NCBI RefSeq assembly: GCF_001458735.1 | Contig: NZ_CZQA01000010.1 | Coordinates: 62,001 to 126,000, forward strand | Length of the DNA stretch: 64,000 nucleotides | From: Candidatus Nitrospira nitrosa | Lineage (GTDB): Bacteria > Nitrospirota > Nitrospiria > Nitrospirales > Nitrospiraceae | Direction of reading: 5' to 3' | Shown: positions 36,326 through 45,780 of the stretch, piece after piece | Numbering within the stretch: position 1 is the first letter of the stretch | How the letters are laid out: the number at the start of each line of letters is the position of its first letter | The notes under the pieces: model-generated | Databases searched by the model: none | The model's input: only the letters and a program-made list of their open reading frames with translations | What the model was told of the DNA's origin: nothing | Program-made: the position numbers and the translations under genes

Positions 36326-37756
36326 TTACCCTCCCGCACTGCCTACCGGCCCACCTGGTTCAGTCATACGCCAGGGATCGAGCAGTTCCACTAGACGCTT
36401 CTCGGCGAGGACCTTCTGTTCTTTCGCCGCCTGCCGCACGGTCTTCCCGGACTTATATGCGTCCTTCGCCAGTTTGGCCGCCGCTTCGTACCCGATCTCC
36501 GGCGCCAAGGCCGTGCACATGGCCAGACTTTCCTCAATGAGACTCTTACAGCGTTCTTCGTTGGCTTTGATGCCTTCGATACATTTTACAGCAAAGTTGT
36601 CCGACGCTGTGGCGAGCAGTTCGATAGACTGGAGCAGGTTATAGGCCATCACCGGCATCATCACGATCAGTTCAAAATTTGCCGCCTGCCCGCCGACCGT
36701 CACCGTGACATCATTGCCGATCACCTGGGCGCAGACCATGGTCACAGACTCGGCAATGACGGGATTGACCTTCCCCGGCATGATGGAAGAGCCCGGTTGC
36801 GTCTCCGGTAGATTGATTTCACCAAGTCCGCAACGAGGACCGGAACCAAGCCAGCGAATGTCGTTGGCGATCTTCATCAGACTCACAGCAATAATCCGTA
36901 GCTGCCCACTCGCCTCGACCAACGAGTCTTGAGCCGACTGAGCTTCAAAATGATTCTTGGCTTCCTTGAACGAACAGCCCGTCTCTCTCGAAATAATCGA
37001 CATCACCTTCGAGGAAAACTTGGGATGGCAGTTCAGCCCCGTACCCACGGCAGTTCCTCCCAGCGCCACCTCACTCAAGGCGGCCTGGGCTTGCTTGACT
37101 CGCTGAATACCCAGCTCGATCTGACGAGCATAGCCACCGAATTCTTGTCCCAGGCGAACCGGCGTGGCATCTTGGAGGTGCGTTCGTCCGATCTTGACGA
37201 TCTTGTCGAACTCCTTCGCTTTGTTCCTTAACGCCTTGTGTAGTCGAGTCAATGCAGGAAGAAGCTGGTGCTGCATCATCTCCGACGCGGCAATGTGAAT
37301 GGCCGTAGGAATCACGTCATTGCTCGATTGGCCGAGGTTGACATGGTCATTCGGATGCACCAGCTTGCTGCCGCGCGCACCACCGAGCAATTCCGTGGCA
37401 CGGTTGGAGATCACCTCGTTGGTGTTCATGTTGGTAGACGTACCGGAGCCGGTCTGAAAAATATCGACAGGAAACTCGGCATCCAGCCGGCCATCCACAA
37501 CTTCGGTCGCCGCCCGTTTAATCGCCGCAGCCGGCTTTTTGTCCAACAACCCCAAGGAGTGGTTCACCGCCGCAGCCGCTCGTTTGAGCATTCCCATCGC
37601 TCGGATGACGGATCGCGGCATCCGGAGTGAACTGATCGGAAAGTTTTCAATCGCCCTGGCCGTCTGCACTCCAAAGTAGGCCTCAGTCGGCACGGCGAGT
37701 TCCCCCATGGTATCTCGCTCAATTCTGGTCGGTACGGATGATTGCCCCTGTTTCAT
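36326..37756 (-). CDS. fumC: Class II fumarate hydratase
   Basis: Reversible hydration of fumarate to malate. The 476-residue homotetramer-type enzyme has the lyase signature G-S-S-I-M-P-G-K-V-N-P and catalytic H-P-N-D-H-V-N-L-G-Q-S-S-N-D-V-I. The N-terminal M-G-E-L-A-V-P-T-E-A-Y-F-G-V-Q-T is typical. The start at 37756 is preferred to the ATG at 37786. The C-terminus reads into a degenerate copy of itself downstream. With citrate synthase, malic enzyme and pyruvate carboxylase also in the window, it belongs to central C4 metabolism. Confidence 0.95.
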   Translation of the reverse strand: MKQGQSSVPTRIERDTMGELAVPTEAYFGVQTARAIENFPISSLRMPRSVIRAMGMLKRAAAAVNHSLGLLDKKPAAAIKRAATEVVDGRLDAEFPVDIFQTGSGTSTNMNTNEVISNRATELLGGARGSKLVHPNDHVNLGQSSNDVIPTAIHIAASEMMQHQLLPALTRLHKALRNKAKEFDKIVKIGRTHLQDATPVRLGQEFGGYARQIELGIQRVKQAQAALSEVALGGTAVGTGLNCHPKFSSKVMSIISRETGCSFKEAKNHFEAQSAQDSLVEASGQLRIIAVSLMKIANDIRWLGSGPRCGLGEINLPETQPGSSIMPGKVNPVIAESVTMVCAQVIGNDVTVTVGGQAANFELIVMMPVMAYNLLQSIELLATASDNFAVKCIEGIKANEERCKSLIEESLAMCTALAPEIGYEAAAKLAKDAYKSGKTVRQAAKEQKVLAEKRLVELLDPWRMTEPGGPVGSAGG

Positions 37757-38166
37757 GCGTCGCACTCCATCGTTAAGTGGTTCCACTCCGTTTCAGTCGT
37801 CATGATAAACGTTGGCCGCCAACTTTCACAAGAGCATGGGCAGCAAACTGACCGCCGACGCGTCACCAGACCTTTAGCGTTCATCCCCGAAAAACTCGCT
37901 CTCATCCAGTCAGACCATCGACAGAGTGATCGTGATAGCCAATCGTTAGTGGGGAATCCCTCCAGTAGGATGATCTCCATCGAAACCGACAATCGGAAGA
38001 CTGACCTATCCGATGGAGGGACACAGCTGAAGAATGCGTATGGCAGAAGAGACAGGCACTACACACTGGGATACCGGATTCATGGCCCAGGATCTCGTGA
38101 GAATTTTGGACATGAGCAGCCTGTTGTCAAACCTTGTACTACGCGTATGGTGCTGTTTTGTGACTC
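37757..38166. other. Intergenic, fumC to small membrane gene
   Basis: About 410 bases. The longest frame is on the plus strand and reads as a shadow with no motif. I see no RNA gene or clear hairpin. Confidence 0.45.
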
Positions 38167-38430
38167 TCACACCCGAGTGCCCTCTTGCTCAGCCCGGTTG
38201 CCGCTCTCAACCTCCGGCTGAAACGTGTATGCGGCCTTCGGTGTCACCACCTGGAATAAATGCAGGATGTCGATACCCATCCCGATCAAGGCAAGAGACC
38301 ATCCACCGACGATCATCCACCACACCCATGAAAACATGTCCGAAGGTTGGTCGAAACTGAAGACCGCCACGACCCCTCCAAGCGCCAGGACCATGCCAAC
38401 CGTCATCAGCACGTAGCAGAGTGTTTTCAT
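38167..38430 (-). CDS. Small two-helix membrane protein
   Basis: An 87-residue protein with two membrane helices (about residues 5-25 and 34-56) and a polar C-terminus. GAGGAGG seven bases before the ATG is strong evidence for translation. No family recognised; the short loop between helices holds F-S-F-D-Q-P-S-D. Confidence 0.7.
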   Translation of the reverse strand: MKTLCYVLMTVGMVLALGGVVAVFSFDQPSDMFSWVWWMIVGGWSLALIGMGIDILHLFQVVTPKAAYTFQPEVESGNRAEQEGTRV

Positions 38431-39233
38431 CCTTGCCTCCTCAACCGGTCAGGTATATGAACCAGTTTAATAGTCGAACGGAAACCCTACTTCCTTAATC
38501 CCAACGCCTGCATCGCGCCCTACACACCACACTTATAATGTAGCTCACAGGACCACAACGGATGGAATCCCAAGGGCACTCTACTCGATTTCACCACCAG
38601 TGCAATCCAGCAGAATGTCTCTGGCGTATAGATCTGATTGGACCGGTACAACCTCAGCATCGAATAGCCGGGCCCTGAAGTCTTCAGCAAACTAAGACGA
38701 GGTTTGGCGAAGGATGATGAATGGCGAGAAACTCGGTGGGCTAGTGACAGCGGCCCTTCCCCTTATCGACGAAGGTTTTCCCTGCCTCAGGCAGAAACTC
38801 CCATTCGTAGCCGGTCGGATGGAGGATCAGTTTGAGGATGCCGAATATATCGCTGTTTCGTACCCTGCTCTCACTCGGAATAGTACAGAACCCAGCATCA
38901 CCATGTGTGTAAGAACTTGAGTAGATCAAGAGCATAACTCATGAATGATTAACCTCAACCAGTGTATGCATTTTGAGGCCCCTCTCAATTGTTGGTAAAC
39001 CACGGCCCAATAGGGCGGTCACCCTTTTGAGCGGGGAAGTTGTCCCTCTTGACGATGAGCGATGTTCGTCGGCGTCAAGGCATGGTCGGCCATACTGTTA
39101 TAAGGGGAACCAGTTTCGGCTATGTCGTAATGCACAGAACAAGCGCTATGCTCCAGGAATCTGCGGGACGGAAGGCGCCTGAGATCTGTACTTGATAGGC
39201 TTGGCCTTACTCGTCGGAGGGAACTGGAGCAAA
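38431..39233. other. Relic-rich intergenic region
   Basis: About 800 bases without an intact gene. It contains the metallophosphoesterase fragment at 38682-38875 and a 69-codon plus-strand frame at 38973-39182 that has several cysteines but no ribosome site or recognisable motif; I do not call it. Gene debris and repeat insertion are the likely history. Confidence 0.55.
38682..38875 (-). pseudogene. 3' fragment of a metallophosphoesterase gene
   Basis: The minus-strand frame ends F-G-I-L-K-L-I-L-H-P-T-G-Y-E-W and V-D-K-G-K-G-R-C-H, matching the C-terminus of the intact gene at 52277-53218. The bases 38741-38850 differ at very few positions from 52277-52386. Homology extends downstream past the stop to a shared CTTCAGCAAACT motif (about 38685 and 52213). 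Only about the last 44 codons are present. Confidence 0.8.
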
Positions 39234-40649
39234 TTAATGGCGTAGATCTTCAATACGCCCCTGCCCTCTGGCCAGATTCACCCGCGAGGCGTGCACGCGA
39301 AAGAGAGCATCGATCATGTTGTCTTTCGCCCGCACGAGGGAGAACAAGGCATTCGACAATTCCAATGTGTTCGAGCTCAAGGTTCGGATACGCTCGCGAG
39401 CCAGACTCACTTCAGTCATGGAAGCTTTAAGACCATCTTTCGCGATCCGCTGCTGTTCGAGTGAGGCCTTCAGAGTCACCAGCGCGTCCCGCACTTCCAT
39501 GCCGATCTGATTCTTCACCAGATCCAGTTTGTACGCCTCTTGATTATATTCGCTCACACTCTGCCCGATGCGGCCTTCCCGTTGACCTCCATCAAAAATC
39601 GGAATCGATAGCTGAACGCCGACGTTGTAGGTCCCGGCATTATTCTCGAATCGGTTTCCGATCAATCCGTAATTCCCTTCCGCAGACAGCGAGGGAAGGC
39701 GCTCCCCTTTGATCGAACGTATACCCAATTCCGCTGTCCTGATCCGTTGCACCTGAGCTTTGAGCTCCGGCCGCTCGGTTCCGGCAACCTCCAATGCACT
39801 GTGTAGTGTGGGAAGCGCTCCTTCATAGGCCTTCAGTGAATCCGTGAGTTGAAGCGCTAGATCGTATCCGATCCCGATGGCGTTCAGGAGCATGAACTTG
39901 GCCCGTTCGACTTCGCCCTTGGCCAATTCAAGGCGCTGCCGTTCATTCTCGAGTTGTGATTCCAACCGCGCCGCATCGAGGCCAGTGGCCATCCCCCCCA
40001 CTTGCCGGTTTTTCACGAATGCCACGAGATCTTCATAGAGAGCCACATTGGCCGTTCGCGCGTCGACCGTTTCCTGGTTGCGCAGCACCTCGAAGTAGGA
40101 CAGGGCCACCTTGGCCACAGTGTCGTTCTCCGTAGTGGCCGAATCCAGTTCGGCGACCTGTAAGGCGGACCGCGAGGCACGCCACCGTTCGATCAAACTC
40201 AGACTGAACAGGGACTGAGTAAAGGAGGCGCGGCCGTCGATGATATCGAACGGATCGGTCCTCACCGGTCTTCCGCCGATGGTCCCGAGGAAAAATGTTT
40301 GGTGGTTGTACTTACCAAAGGCGGCAACGTTCGGAAGAAGCGCACCCAACTGTGTCCGGGTTACCGCACGTGCGGCCTCAATTTTCTCTCGATATACACG
40401 AACGTTCGGACTCTTGCCGATGGCCAAATCAACGGCCTCCGCCAAGGACATCTTCAAAACAGGCGGGTTCTCCGACGGCATCGGAAGTGCTGCAACCTCT
40501 TGCGCGCATACAACCACACTGGCCGAGCATAGCCAAGCCAGGACGACAACACCGAGAAGAGCTCGACTAGGAATGATAAGCCCCCATGGTTGTCGACTCA
40601 ACGACTCCACCCCTCGGCCACTCACCCGAGATGGCGATCTGCCTCTCAT
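39234..40649 (-). CDS. TolC-family outer-membrane channel
   Basis: A 471-residue outer-membrane efflux protein. A signal peptide (A-L-L-G-V-V-V-L-A-W-L-C ending V-C-A-Q) precedes two OEP repeats rich in coiled coil: M-S-L-A-E-A-V-D-L-A-I near residue 70 and S-I-P-I-F-D-G-G-Q-R-E-G near 330 are typical. TolC trimers span the outer membrane and periplasm. It is the last gene of a six-gene minus-strand cluster: 13 bases after the adaptor stop, downstream of an ATPase and two HlyD-type proteins, so it probably forms the exit duct of that machine. Confidence 0.92.
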   Translation of the reverse strand: MRGRSPSRVSGRGVESLSRQPWGLIIPSRALLGVVVLAWLCSASVVVCAQEVAALPMPSENPPVLKMSLAEAVDLAIGKSPNVRVYREKIEAARAVTRTQLGALLPNVAAFGKYNHQTFFLGTIGGRPVRTDPFDIIDGRASFTQSLFSLSLIERWRASRSALQVAELDSATTENDTVAKVALSYFEVLRNQETVDARTANVALYEDLVAFVKNRQVGGMATGLDAARLESQLENERQRLELAKGEVERAKFMLLNAIGIGYDLALQLTDSLKAYEGALPTLHSALEVAGTERPELKAQVQRIRTAELGIRSIKGERLPSLSAEGNYGLIGNRFENNAGTYNVGVQLSIPIFDGGQREGRIGQSVSEYNQEAYKLDLVKNQIGMEVRDALVTLKASLEQQRIAKDGLKASMTEVSLARERIRTLSSNTLELSNALFSLVRAKDNMIDALFRVHASRVNLARGQGRIEDLRH

Positions 40650-40661
40650 CGAGTCACCCTT

Positions 40662-41534
40662 CTATTTCGCCGTCTGAAACTTCACCGTGCAGGCTAGCCC
40701 CGCCGGCAAAGCGTTATTGGGATTCGGCATTTCCAGGCGGACCCCGAACGTGCCGCTCGCGCTATCAACTACCCGGTTGACCACCGTCACATGTGCCTGA
40801 TAGGTGGTTGAGCCGCCGCCTTCCGGATGCACATCCGCCTTCATGCCGAGTGTGATTTTTCCCAGCAGGCTCAATGGCGCGAAGACTTCGATGCGCAGCG
40901 GATTGATCTGCGCCAACTTCAAAATTGGCATCTTGCCAGCCAACTCACCGGGAGACAATAGCCGGTCGACGACGACACCCGTCAGCGGGCTCGAGATGGT
41001 GCGGAGATTGAGCGCCGCCGTGGCCCGATGCCACTCTAGTTCGTCGATCCGTTTCTTTTCGGTGGCCTCCAGATACGCCGTTTCTACGAGTACCTTTTCC
41101 GTCTGGGCCTCATCGAATTCATGCTTGGCGATCGAGTTAGATTTGTACAAGTCCGTCGCCCGTTCAAGCTTCCTGGCACTGAAGGCCATTTTCGCCTGGA
41201 TGCTCTTGAGCGTGGCCTCGGCCTCGGCCTTTGCCTTAGCCAGCTCGACCGTGGCTCTTTCCACACTGGCCTCTAGTGTAACCACGGCCTGCCCTTTGGT
41301 CACCCAATCGCCCCGTTCGACATGCACCGTCTGGATGATGCCTTCGACCGGCGATCCAATGGACACTTCCGTATAGGGTTTCATGATGCAGGCCAGATTG
41401 TCGGAGGCGTCACTCGCTATAGGCCACCCACACCAACTGACGGCAAGACAAATTGATACCCATCTCACACATCGACAAAAACGCAACCCATTCCTGATAT
41501 ATCTGAGGAACGACTCTGAATCCATCCTCACCAT
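40662..41534 (-). CDS. Periplasmic adaptor (membrane-fusion) subunit
   Basis: A HlyD/AcrA-like adaptor of about 290 residues. G-S-P-V-E-G-I-I-Q-T-V-H-V-E-R-G-D-W-V is the first half of the biotinyl-lipoyl domain; a coiled-coil hairpin (about residues 80-165) and the second half S-S-P-L-T-G-V-V-V follow, then a beta-barrel. The frame opens at 41630 inside the SecA-like gene; I choose the ATG at 41534 (or 41525), which keeps a signal peptide. It links the inner-membrane components to the TolC-like channel. Confidence 0.87.
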   Translation of the reverse strand: MVRMDSESFLRYIRNGLRFCRCVRWVSICLAVSWCGWPIASDASDNLACIMKPYTEVSIGSPVEGIIQTVHVERGDWVTKGQAVVTLEASVERATVELAKAKAEAEATLKSIQAKMAFSARKLERATDLYKSNSIAKHEFDEAQTEKVLVETAYLEATEKKRIDELEWHRATAALNLRTISSPLTGVVVDRLLSPGELAGKMPILKLAQINPLRIEVFAPLSLLGKITLGMKADVHPEGGGSTTYQAHVTVVNRVVDSASGTFGVRLEMPNPNNALPAGLACTVKFQTAK

Positions 41535-41550
41535 CGTACATTCGCCCCCA

Positions 41551-43542
41551 TCATTCCACCCGTCCAGAAAACGCCAGCGCGGATTCGAGTTGATCTTCAT
41601 GCTGGAGCAAATCCCGGCGCATGCGGGCATGCAGCCGTTCCGCCGACCGCTGGGCCAGACGCACGAGCCATTGCGTTGGGCATCCTTGCAGGGGGGTCCC
41701 CGGTTTCAGGAGCAGTGAGGCAACCCACCGGATGACCCTTCCCCGAGAAGCGACCAACAGTTCATCATCCAGAGACATCACGGTTTCGTAACTGCCGGGA
41801 TCTCCTTGCCGACCAGTCCTCCCATAGAGCTGCCGATCGATACGTGTGGCTTCGTGCCGTTCGGTTGCGATCACATGCAACCCGCCGGCCTGAGCCACGG
41901 AACGAAGCACTTTGATATCGGTACCGCGCCCCGCCATGTTCGTCGCCACCGTGACTCGTCCGGACTCACCGGCTGCGGCAACGACCGCGGCCTCTTCCTG
42001 ATCTTGCCTCGCATTGAGCACTACATGCTCGATTTGTGCATTTGTGAGTTGCTGACTCAGGATCTCAGAGGCTTCCACGGACCTGGTTCCGACGAGAACA
42101 GGACGTCCTTGTTCCCGCAACGCTCGGATCCGCTCCACGACCGCCTCCCACTTCTGATCCGCCGTGGCGAACAGGCGCTCACCCATCCACCGGCGCTGAA
42201 GCGGGCGATTCGTCGGAACCGTGACGGTCGCAAGTCGATAGACGTTCCATAGTTCACCGGCTACCTCCTGCGCAGTCCCGGTCATTCCGGAAAGCCAGAG
42301 ATAGCGTCGAAACAATCGCTGATAGGTGATGCGCGCCAGCGGCCGGTTCATCGGCGTCACGGGGCACCCTTCCTTCAACTCGATCATTTGATGCAACCCA
42401 TGTTCCCATGACCGATCTCCCATGACACGTCCCGTATATTCATCGATGATCTGCACCTTTTCACCGCGCACAAGGTAGTGCACATCGCGCTGAAACAAAT
42501 GGAGCGCCGTCAACGCCTGCCGAACCAGCTCTTCCCTCCGCCTCGGTCCAGACCAGAGGCCTGTGAACCCTACCACCCGATTGGTGAGCGTGGTTCGACC
42601 ACTTGAAGTGAGCCTGATGGTTCGCTCCCGTCCGTCCAACGAGAAATCTTGCCCGCGCACCAGACCGCGAGCGAAATCCAGAGCCATCTGATAGATAATC
42701 TTCTCCGGCACCTCGCCTCCGGCCCCGGAAATGATCAAGGGCACCCGCGCTTCATCCACCAATACACTGTCGGCTTCATCGACGATGCCGAAACACAAGC
42801 CCCGTAAGACCAACTGCCGCACCCTCGCCTCATCACCGTAGAGCCGCTCCAGTTGAAGTTGGATGCGATTCGGCTGCCGCCCGACCACCAACCGGTCCCG
42901 GAGATAGTCGAACGCCAGTTCCTTATTGCAGCAGTACGTCACGTCACAACCGTACGCACTCCGTCGCGCAACCGGATCAAGCTCATGGATCACAGCACCG
43001 ACGCTGAGCCCGAGCCTCTCATAGAGAGGGGCCATCTCACGGGCGTCCCGTCCCGTCAGATAGTCGTTGACCGTGATCACATGGACCGGCACCCCTGCCA
43101 TCGCAATGGTTGCTGCGGCCAAGGTCGCGGTGAGCGTCTTGCCTTCTCCCGTCGCCATTTCCGCGATGCAGCCGTTCAGCAAGACCCAGCCACCGAGAAT
43201 TTGTACGTCGTAGTGCCGTTGACCAAGCGTCCGCTGCGCCACCTCCCGGATCAGGGCAAAGGACCGGCACACCCGCTCCTCCGAAAGACCATCCCGACGC
43301 AAGCTCTGACGCACCTGCATCGCTCGTTCAGTGAGTTGCTCGTCCGACAACCTTGAGAGCTCGTGGCCCTGCGCTGCCACCTGTTCGACAATCGTCGTGT
43401 TTCGGCACAATCGCACTCGGTGCCGACGCCGCAGTGAGCTGAACAGGCGAGCCCCTTGCCGGTCGAACCAACCCTCCTGAGAGACAGATCGTTCCGGATA
43501 GGCACTGTGTAATGCTCTGCGTTCGCGCGCCGGATCAAACAT
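41551..43542 (-). CDS. Shortened SecA-like ATPase
   Basis: A 663-residue SecA relative. NBD1 has D-V-Q-I-L-G-G and Walker A ATGEGKT (130-136), then DEAD at 255-258 with V-D-E-A-R-V-P-L-I-I-S-G. A preprotein cross-linking domain follows (D-F-S-L-D ... D-E-Y-T-G-R). NBD2 has T-N-M-A-G-R-G-T-D-I-K (534-544) and G-R-T-G-R-Q-G-D (574-581). After that only about 80 residues remain; canonical SecA has about 250-300 more, including most of the helical scaffold, the two-helix finger, the helical wing and the zinc C-tail. So the motor is intact but the parts that push substrate through SecY and bind SecB are missing. Its ATG overlaps the metalloprotease gene by eight bases; probable dedicated motor of the cluster. 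Confidence 0.9.
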   Translation of the reverse strand: MFDPARERRALHSAYPERSVSQEGWFDRQGARLFSSLRRRHRVRLCRNTTIVEQVAAQGHELSRLSDEQLTERAMQVRQSLRRDGLSEERVCRSFALIREVAQRTLGQRHYDVQILGGWVLLNGCIAEMATGEGKTLTATLAAATIAMAGVPVHVITVNDYLTGRDAREMAPLYERLGLSVGAVIHELDPVARRSAYGCDVTYCCNKELAFDYLRDRLVVGRQPNRIQLQLERLYGDEARVRQLVLRGLCFGIVDEADSVLVDEARVPLIISGAGGEVPEKIIYQMALDFARGLVRGQDFSLDGRERTIRLTSSGRTTLTNRVVGFTGLWSGPRRREELVRQALTALHLFQRDVHYLVRGEKVQIIDEYTGRVMGDRSWEHGLHQMIELKEGCPVTPMNRPLARITYQRLFRRYLWLSGMTGTAQEVAGELWNVYRLATVTVPTNRPLQRRWMGERLFATADQKWEAVVERIRALREQGRPVLVGTRSVEASEILSQQLTNAQIEHVVLNARQDQEEAAVVAAAGESGRVTVATNMAGRGTDIKVLRSVAQAGGLHVIATERHEATRIDRQLYGRTGRQGDPGSYETVMSLDDELLVASRGRVIRWVASLLLKPGTPLQGCPTQWLVRLAQRSAERLHARMRRDLLQHEDQLESALAFSGRVE

Positions 43543-45682
43543 TGAAACGCGCCAGGAACACCTGACGCCCCTGCCGATACCATTGAATCGCTAACGATTC
43601 GCGTCCGTGATCGAATCGGACGTAGACCCTCCCGCCGACGTTGAGAAGACCCTTCTGAAGCGGCAGCGCCAAATCGATCTGGAAGAGCTTTTTGAGCGCC
43701 GTGTGTCCTTTCGCATCGTGTGGATCGAGTGGCACCTGTCCTCCCCCCTCGCTGCCCAAGGCCGGACTCGGCAGCTCGTCGCTGGCTGCCGGTACCAGAC
43801 GTGAGATTGTCGCCCGCATCGGGTCAGCCAACCGCTCCGACAGTCGCACTTCCACGGCCTGGGTCTGATGCCGAATCAAGTCGATATCACCTTGATCAAC
43901 AATCGTGCGGACGGTCATCATCTTGAGGTCCACGATATGAGCTAGCACATCACCCCGCTTCACAAAGTGCCCGGGCAGATCCTCGGCCTTTGGAAGGATA
44001 AATGTCCCTGCCACCCGACTTCTGAGTTCAAGCTCCGACTGTCGCTCCTTCGCTCGAGCCAAACGCTCTTCGATGTACCGCTGCTCCTCTTCCAACATTT
44101 TTGCCTTCACCAGGTTGTCGACGAGTTGCTCTCGCACCCGCGATTTGATCTCGTGCAGCTGCCCCTCGATCATCTTCACATCTGCATGGACCGCAGGGTC
44201 TGAACAGACCACGAGCAGATCGCCAGGGCGAACCGTTGAACCAGGCACCGCTACCACCTGTTCAACAAACCCATCAATCTGCACCCGCACAAACGCCTCA
44301 TCCGGAATCCAGACGACGCCCTCCGCCCTGGTCCGGAACGGCACCGGAAGAAGCGTCAGCAGGACTATCACCCCGGCAACCAGCGCCAGACTGACGGCCA
44401 CGGCTCGCCCGCGCACCCGTCTGATCCTGGGACTGGTGAAGAGATAATGGATACCTTTCCCGAGGGGCAGCACAAACCAGGTGCCGGCCGTCAAGATCGC
44501 AAAGATGACACCCAGGACAAATAACTGATCCGTGAGATAGAGAAGAATGGCGACGACGACCACCACCCGATAGATGAAGGATGATACGGCATACGTGATG
44601 AACCAAGCCCGCTCGCCTTCGGTCGCATGAGGCACCGACGCATCGTCCCGCCCAAACAGGTATCGCTCACAGAGATATCCGAGATAGGTATGGGCACGCT
44701 GACGGAGATTCGGAATTTCCAGAAAGTCCGCCAGGATGTAATACCCATCAAATTTCAGTAAGGGATTGGCATTGAAGAGGACCGTGGAGATCCCGGCGAT
44801 AAAGATGGTGTTGTAGGCAAGGGTTCGAACGAGACCTGGTTCGACGCTGACCCACACATACACGGCCATCGCGGCCAGCACCAATTCCACGATCATCCCC
44901 GCGGCCCCGACGACGACACGCTGCCATTTATCGGCGAACGCAGACGAGGCGGAAGCCTCCACATAGGGCACCGGCGAGAGAACCAGGAGCATGAGCCCCA
45001 TGTCATGCACCTCGCCGCCGAACACCTTGACGGCAAAGGCATGGCCGAATTCATGCAGGGCTTTGATCACGGGAAAGAGCAGCCACAACAGCACGAGATT
45101 CTGCGGCGCGGTCACACGATCAATCAGATTCGCGCTGAGATCGGACCAGTGCGCGGCACCAAGTACAACAGCCGGGGCGACGATCAGACCCCAGAGGATA
45201 GCACCCCACCAGGAGAAGAAGGGGCGAACAAGCGGGGCGAATTGTTGCAGAAACCGTTCAGGATCAACGAGGGGAAACTGCCAGGCGAAGACACTCATCA
45301 ATCGCTTCTGCCACTTCCGCTGCCGCTGCTTGTCATGGCGAGCCAAGAGCTCAGCAGTGTCCGGAGGAATGTCGCACTGCAACAGGTCCGCAGCATGGAG
45401 CTGACTCAGCAGTTGGACCACATCCGGTTGAGTCGGCGCCTGGTCTCCAAGCTTGGTCGAGCAATGCTCCCATATGGCCTGGACTGAGCGCGTGCCGTCC
45501 ATCAAGCCGATGAAGGAGAACGCGGTCGGAGAAAACCGGTGGAATCGCTCGTTCGCCAGGTCCTGCACGACATACCAAATCTGTCCGCGATAGCGATGCC
45601 GATGCAGTTGGGCATGACCGCGAAGCCGCGGGGTCAGGGACGCCACACGGTACCAGGAGGGACTAAATAACGCTTCAGACAT
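43535..45682 (-). CDS. PqqD-like / M50 metalloprotease / HlyD fusion
   Basis: A 715-residue polytopic protein. Residues about 12-105 resemble a PqqD-like peptide-binding domain. A membrane peptidase of the M50/site-2 type follows: H-E-F-G-H (210-214) supplies zinc ligands and the glutamate, and N-P-L-L-K-F-D-G-Y-Y (306-315) the third ligand. More helices lead to a C-terminal adaptor (from about residue 455) with a coiled coil and biotinyl-lipoyl-like halves. The architecture matches the putative peptide zinc metalloprotease family linked to export and bacteriocin systems. Because motifs are intact it may cut or hold the cargo leader. It lies between a GAF-HlyD gene and the SecA-like gene. Confidence 0.88.
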   Translation of the reverse strand: MSEALFSPSWYRVASLTPRLRGHAQLHRHRYRGQIWYVVQDLANERFHRFSPTAFSFIGLMDGTRSVQAIWEHCSTKLGDQAPTQPDVVQLLSQLHAADLLQCDIPPDTAELLARHDKQRQRKWQKRLMSVFAWQFPLVDPERFLQQFAPLVRPFFSWWGAILWGLIVAPAVVLGAAHWSDLSANLIDRVTAPQNLVLLWLLFPVIKALHEFGHAFAVKVFGGEVHDMGLMLLVLSPVPYVEASASSAFADKWQRVVVGAAGMIVELVLAAMAVYVWVSVEPGLVRTLAYNTIFIAGISTVLFNANPLLKFDGYYILADFLEIPNLRQRAHTYLGYLCERYLFGRDDASVPHATEGERAWFITYAVSSFIYRVVVVVAILLYLTDQLFVLGVIFAILTAGTWFVLPLGKGIHYLFTSPRIRRVRGRAVAVSLALVAGVIVLLTLLPVPFRTRAEGVVWIPDEAFVRVQIDGFVEQVVAVPGSTVRPGDLLVVCSDPAVHADVKMIEGQLHEIKSRVREQLVDNLVKAKMLEEEQRYIEERLARAKERQSELELRSRVAGTFILPKAEDLPGHFVKRGDVLAHIVDLKMMTVRTIVDQGDIDLIRHQTQAVEVRLSERLADPMRATISRLVPAASDELPSPALGSEGGGQVPLDPHDAKGHTALKKLFQIDLALPLQKGLLNVGGRVYVRFDHGRESLAIQWYRQGRQVFLARFNV

Positions 45683-45780
45683 ACAGTTTCACATTTCCAG
45701 TTTCATGTCTCAAGTGACCGGCACGTTCCCCAACCTGAAACCAGAAACATGAAACACGAAACTCCTCCGTACCATGCGCG
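45683..45780. repeat. Imperfect inverted repeat between two export genes
   Basis: A 98-base spacer. AGTTTCACATTTCCAGTTTC-like bases on one side are partly complementary to GAAACATGAAACACGAAACT on the other. Related GTTTCATG-type bases occur near 51230, so it may be a dispersed intergenic repeat. Confidence 0.35.

Noticed and set aside
38973-39182. A 69-codon plus-strand frame with several cysteines in a relic-rich spacer
   Set aside because: No ribosome site and no recognisable motif. A zinc ribbon of a dead transposase was considered, but the cysteine spacing does not fit.
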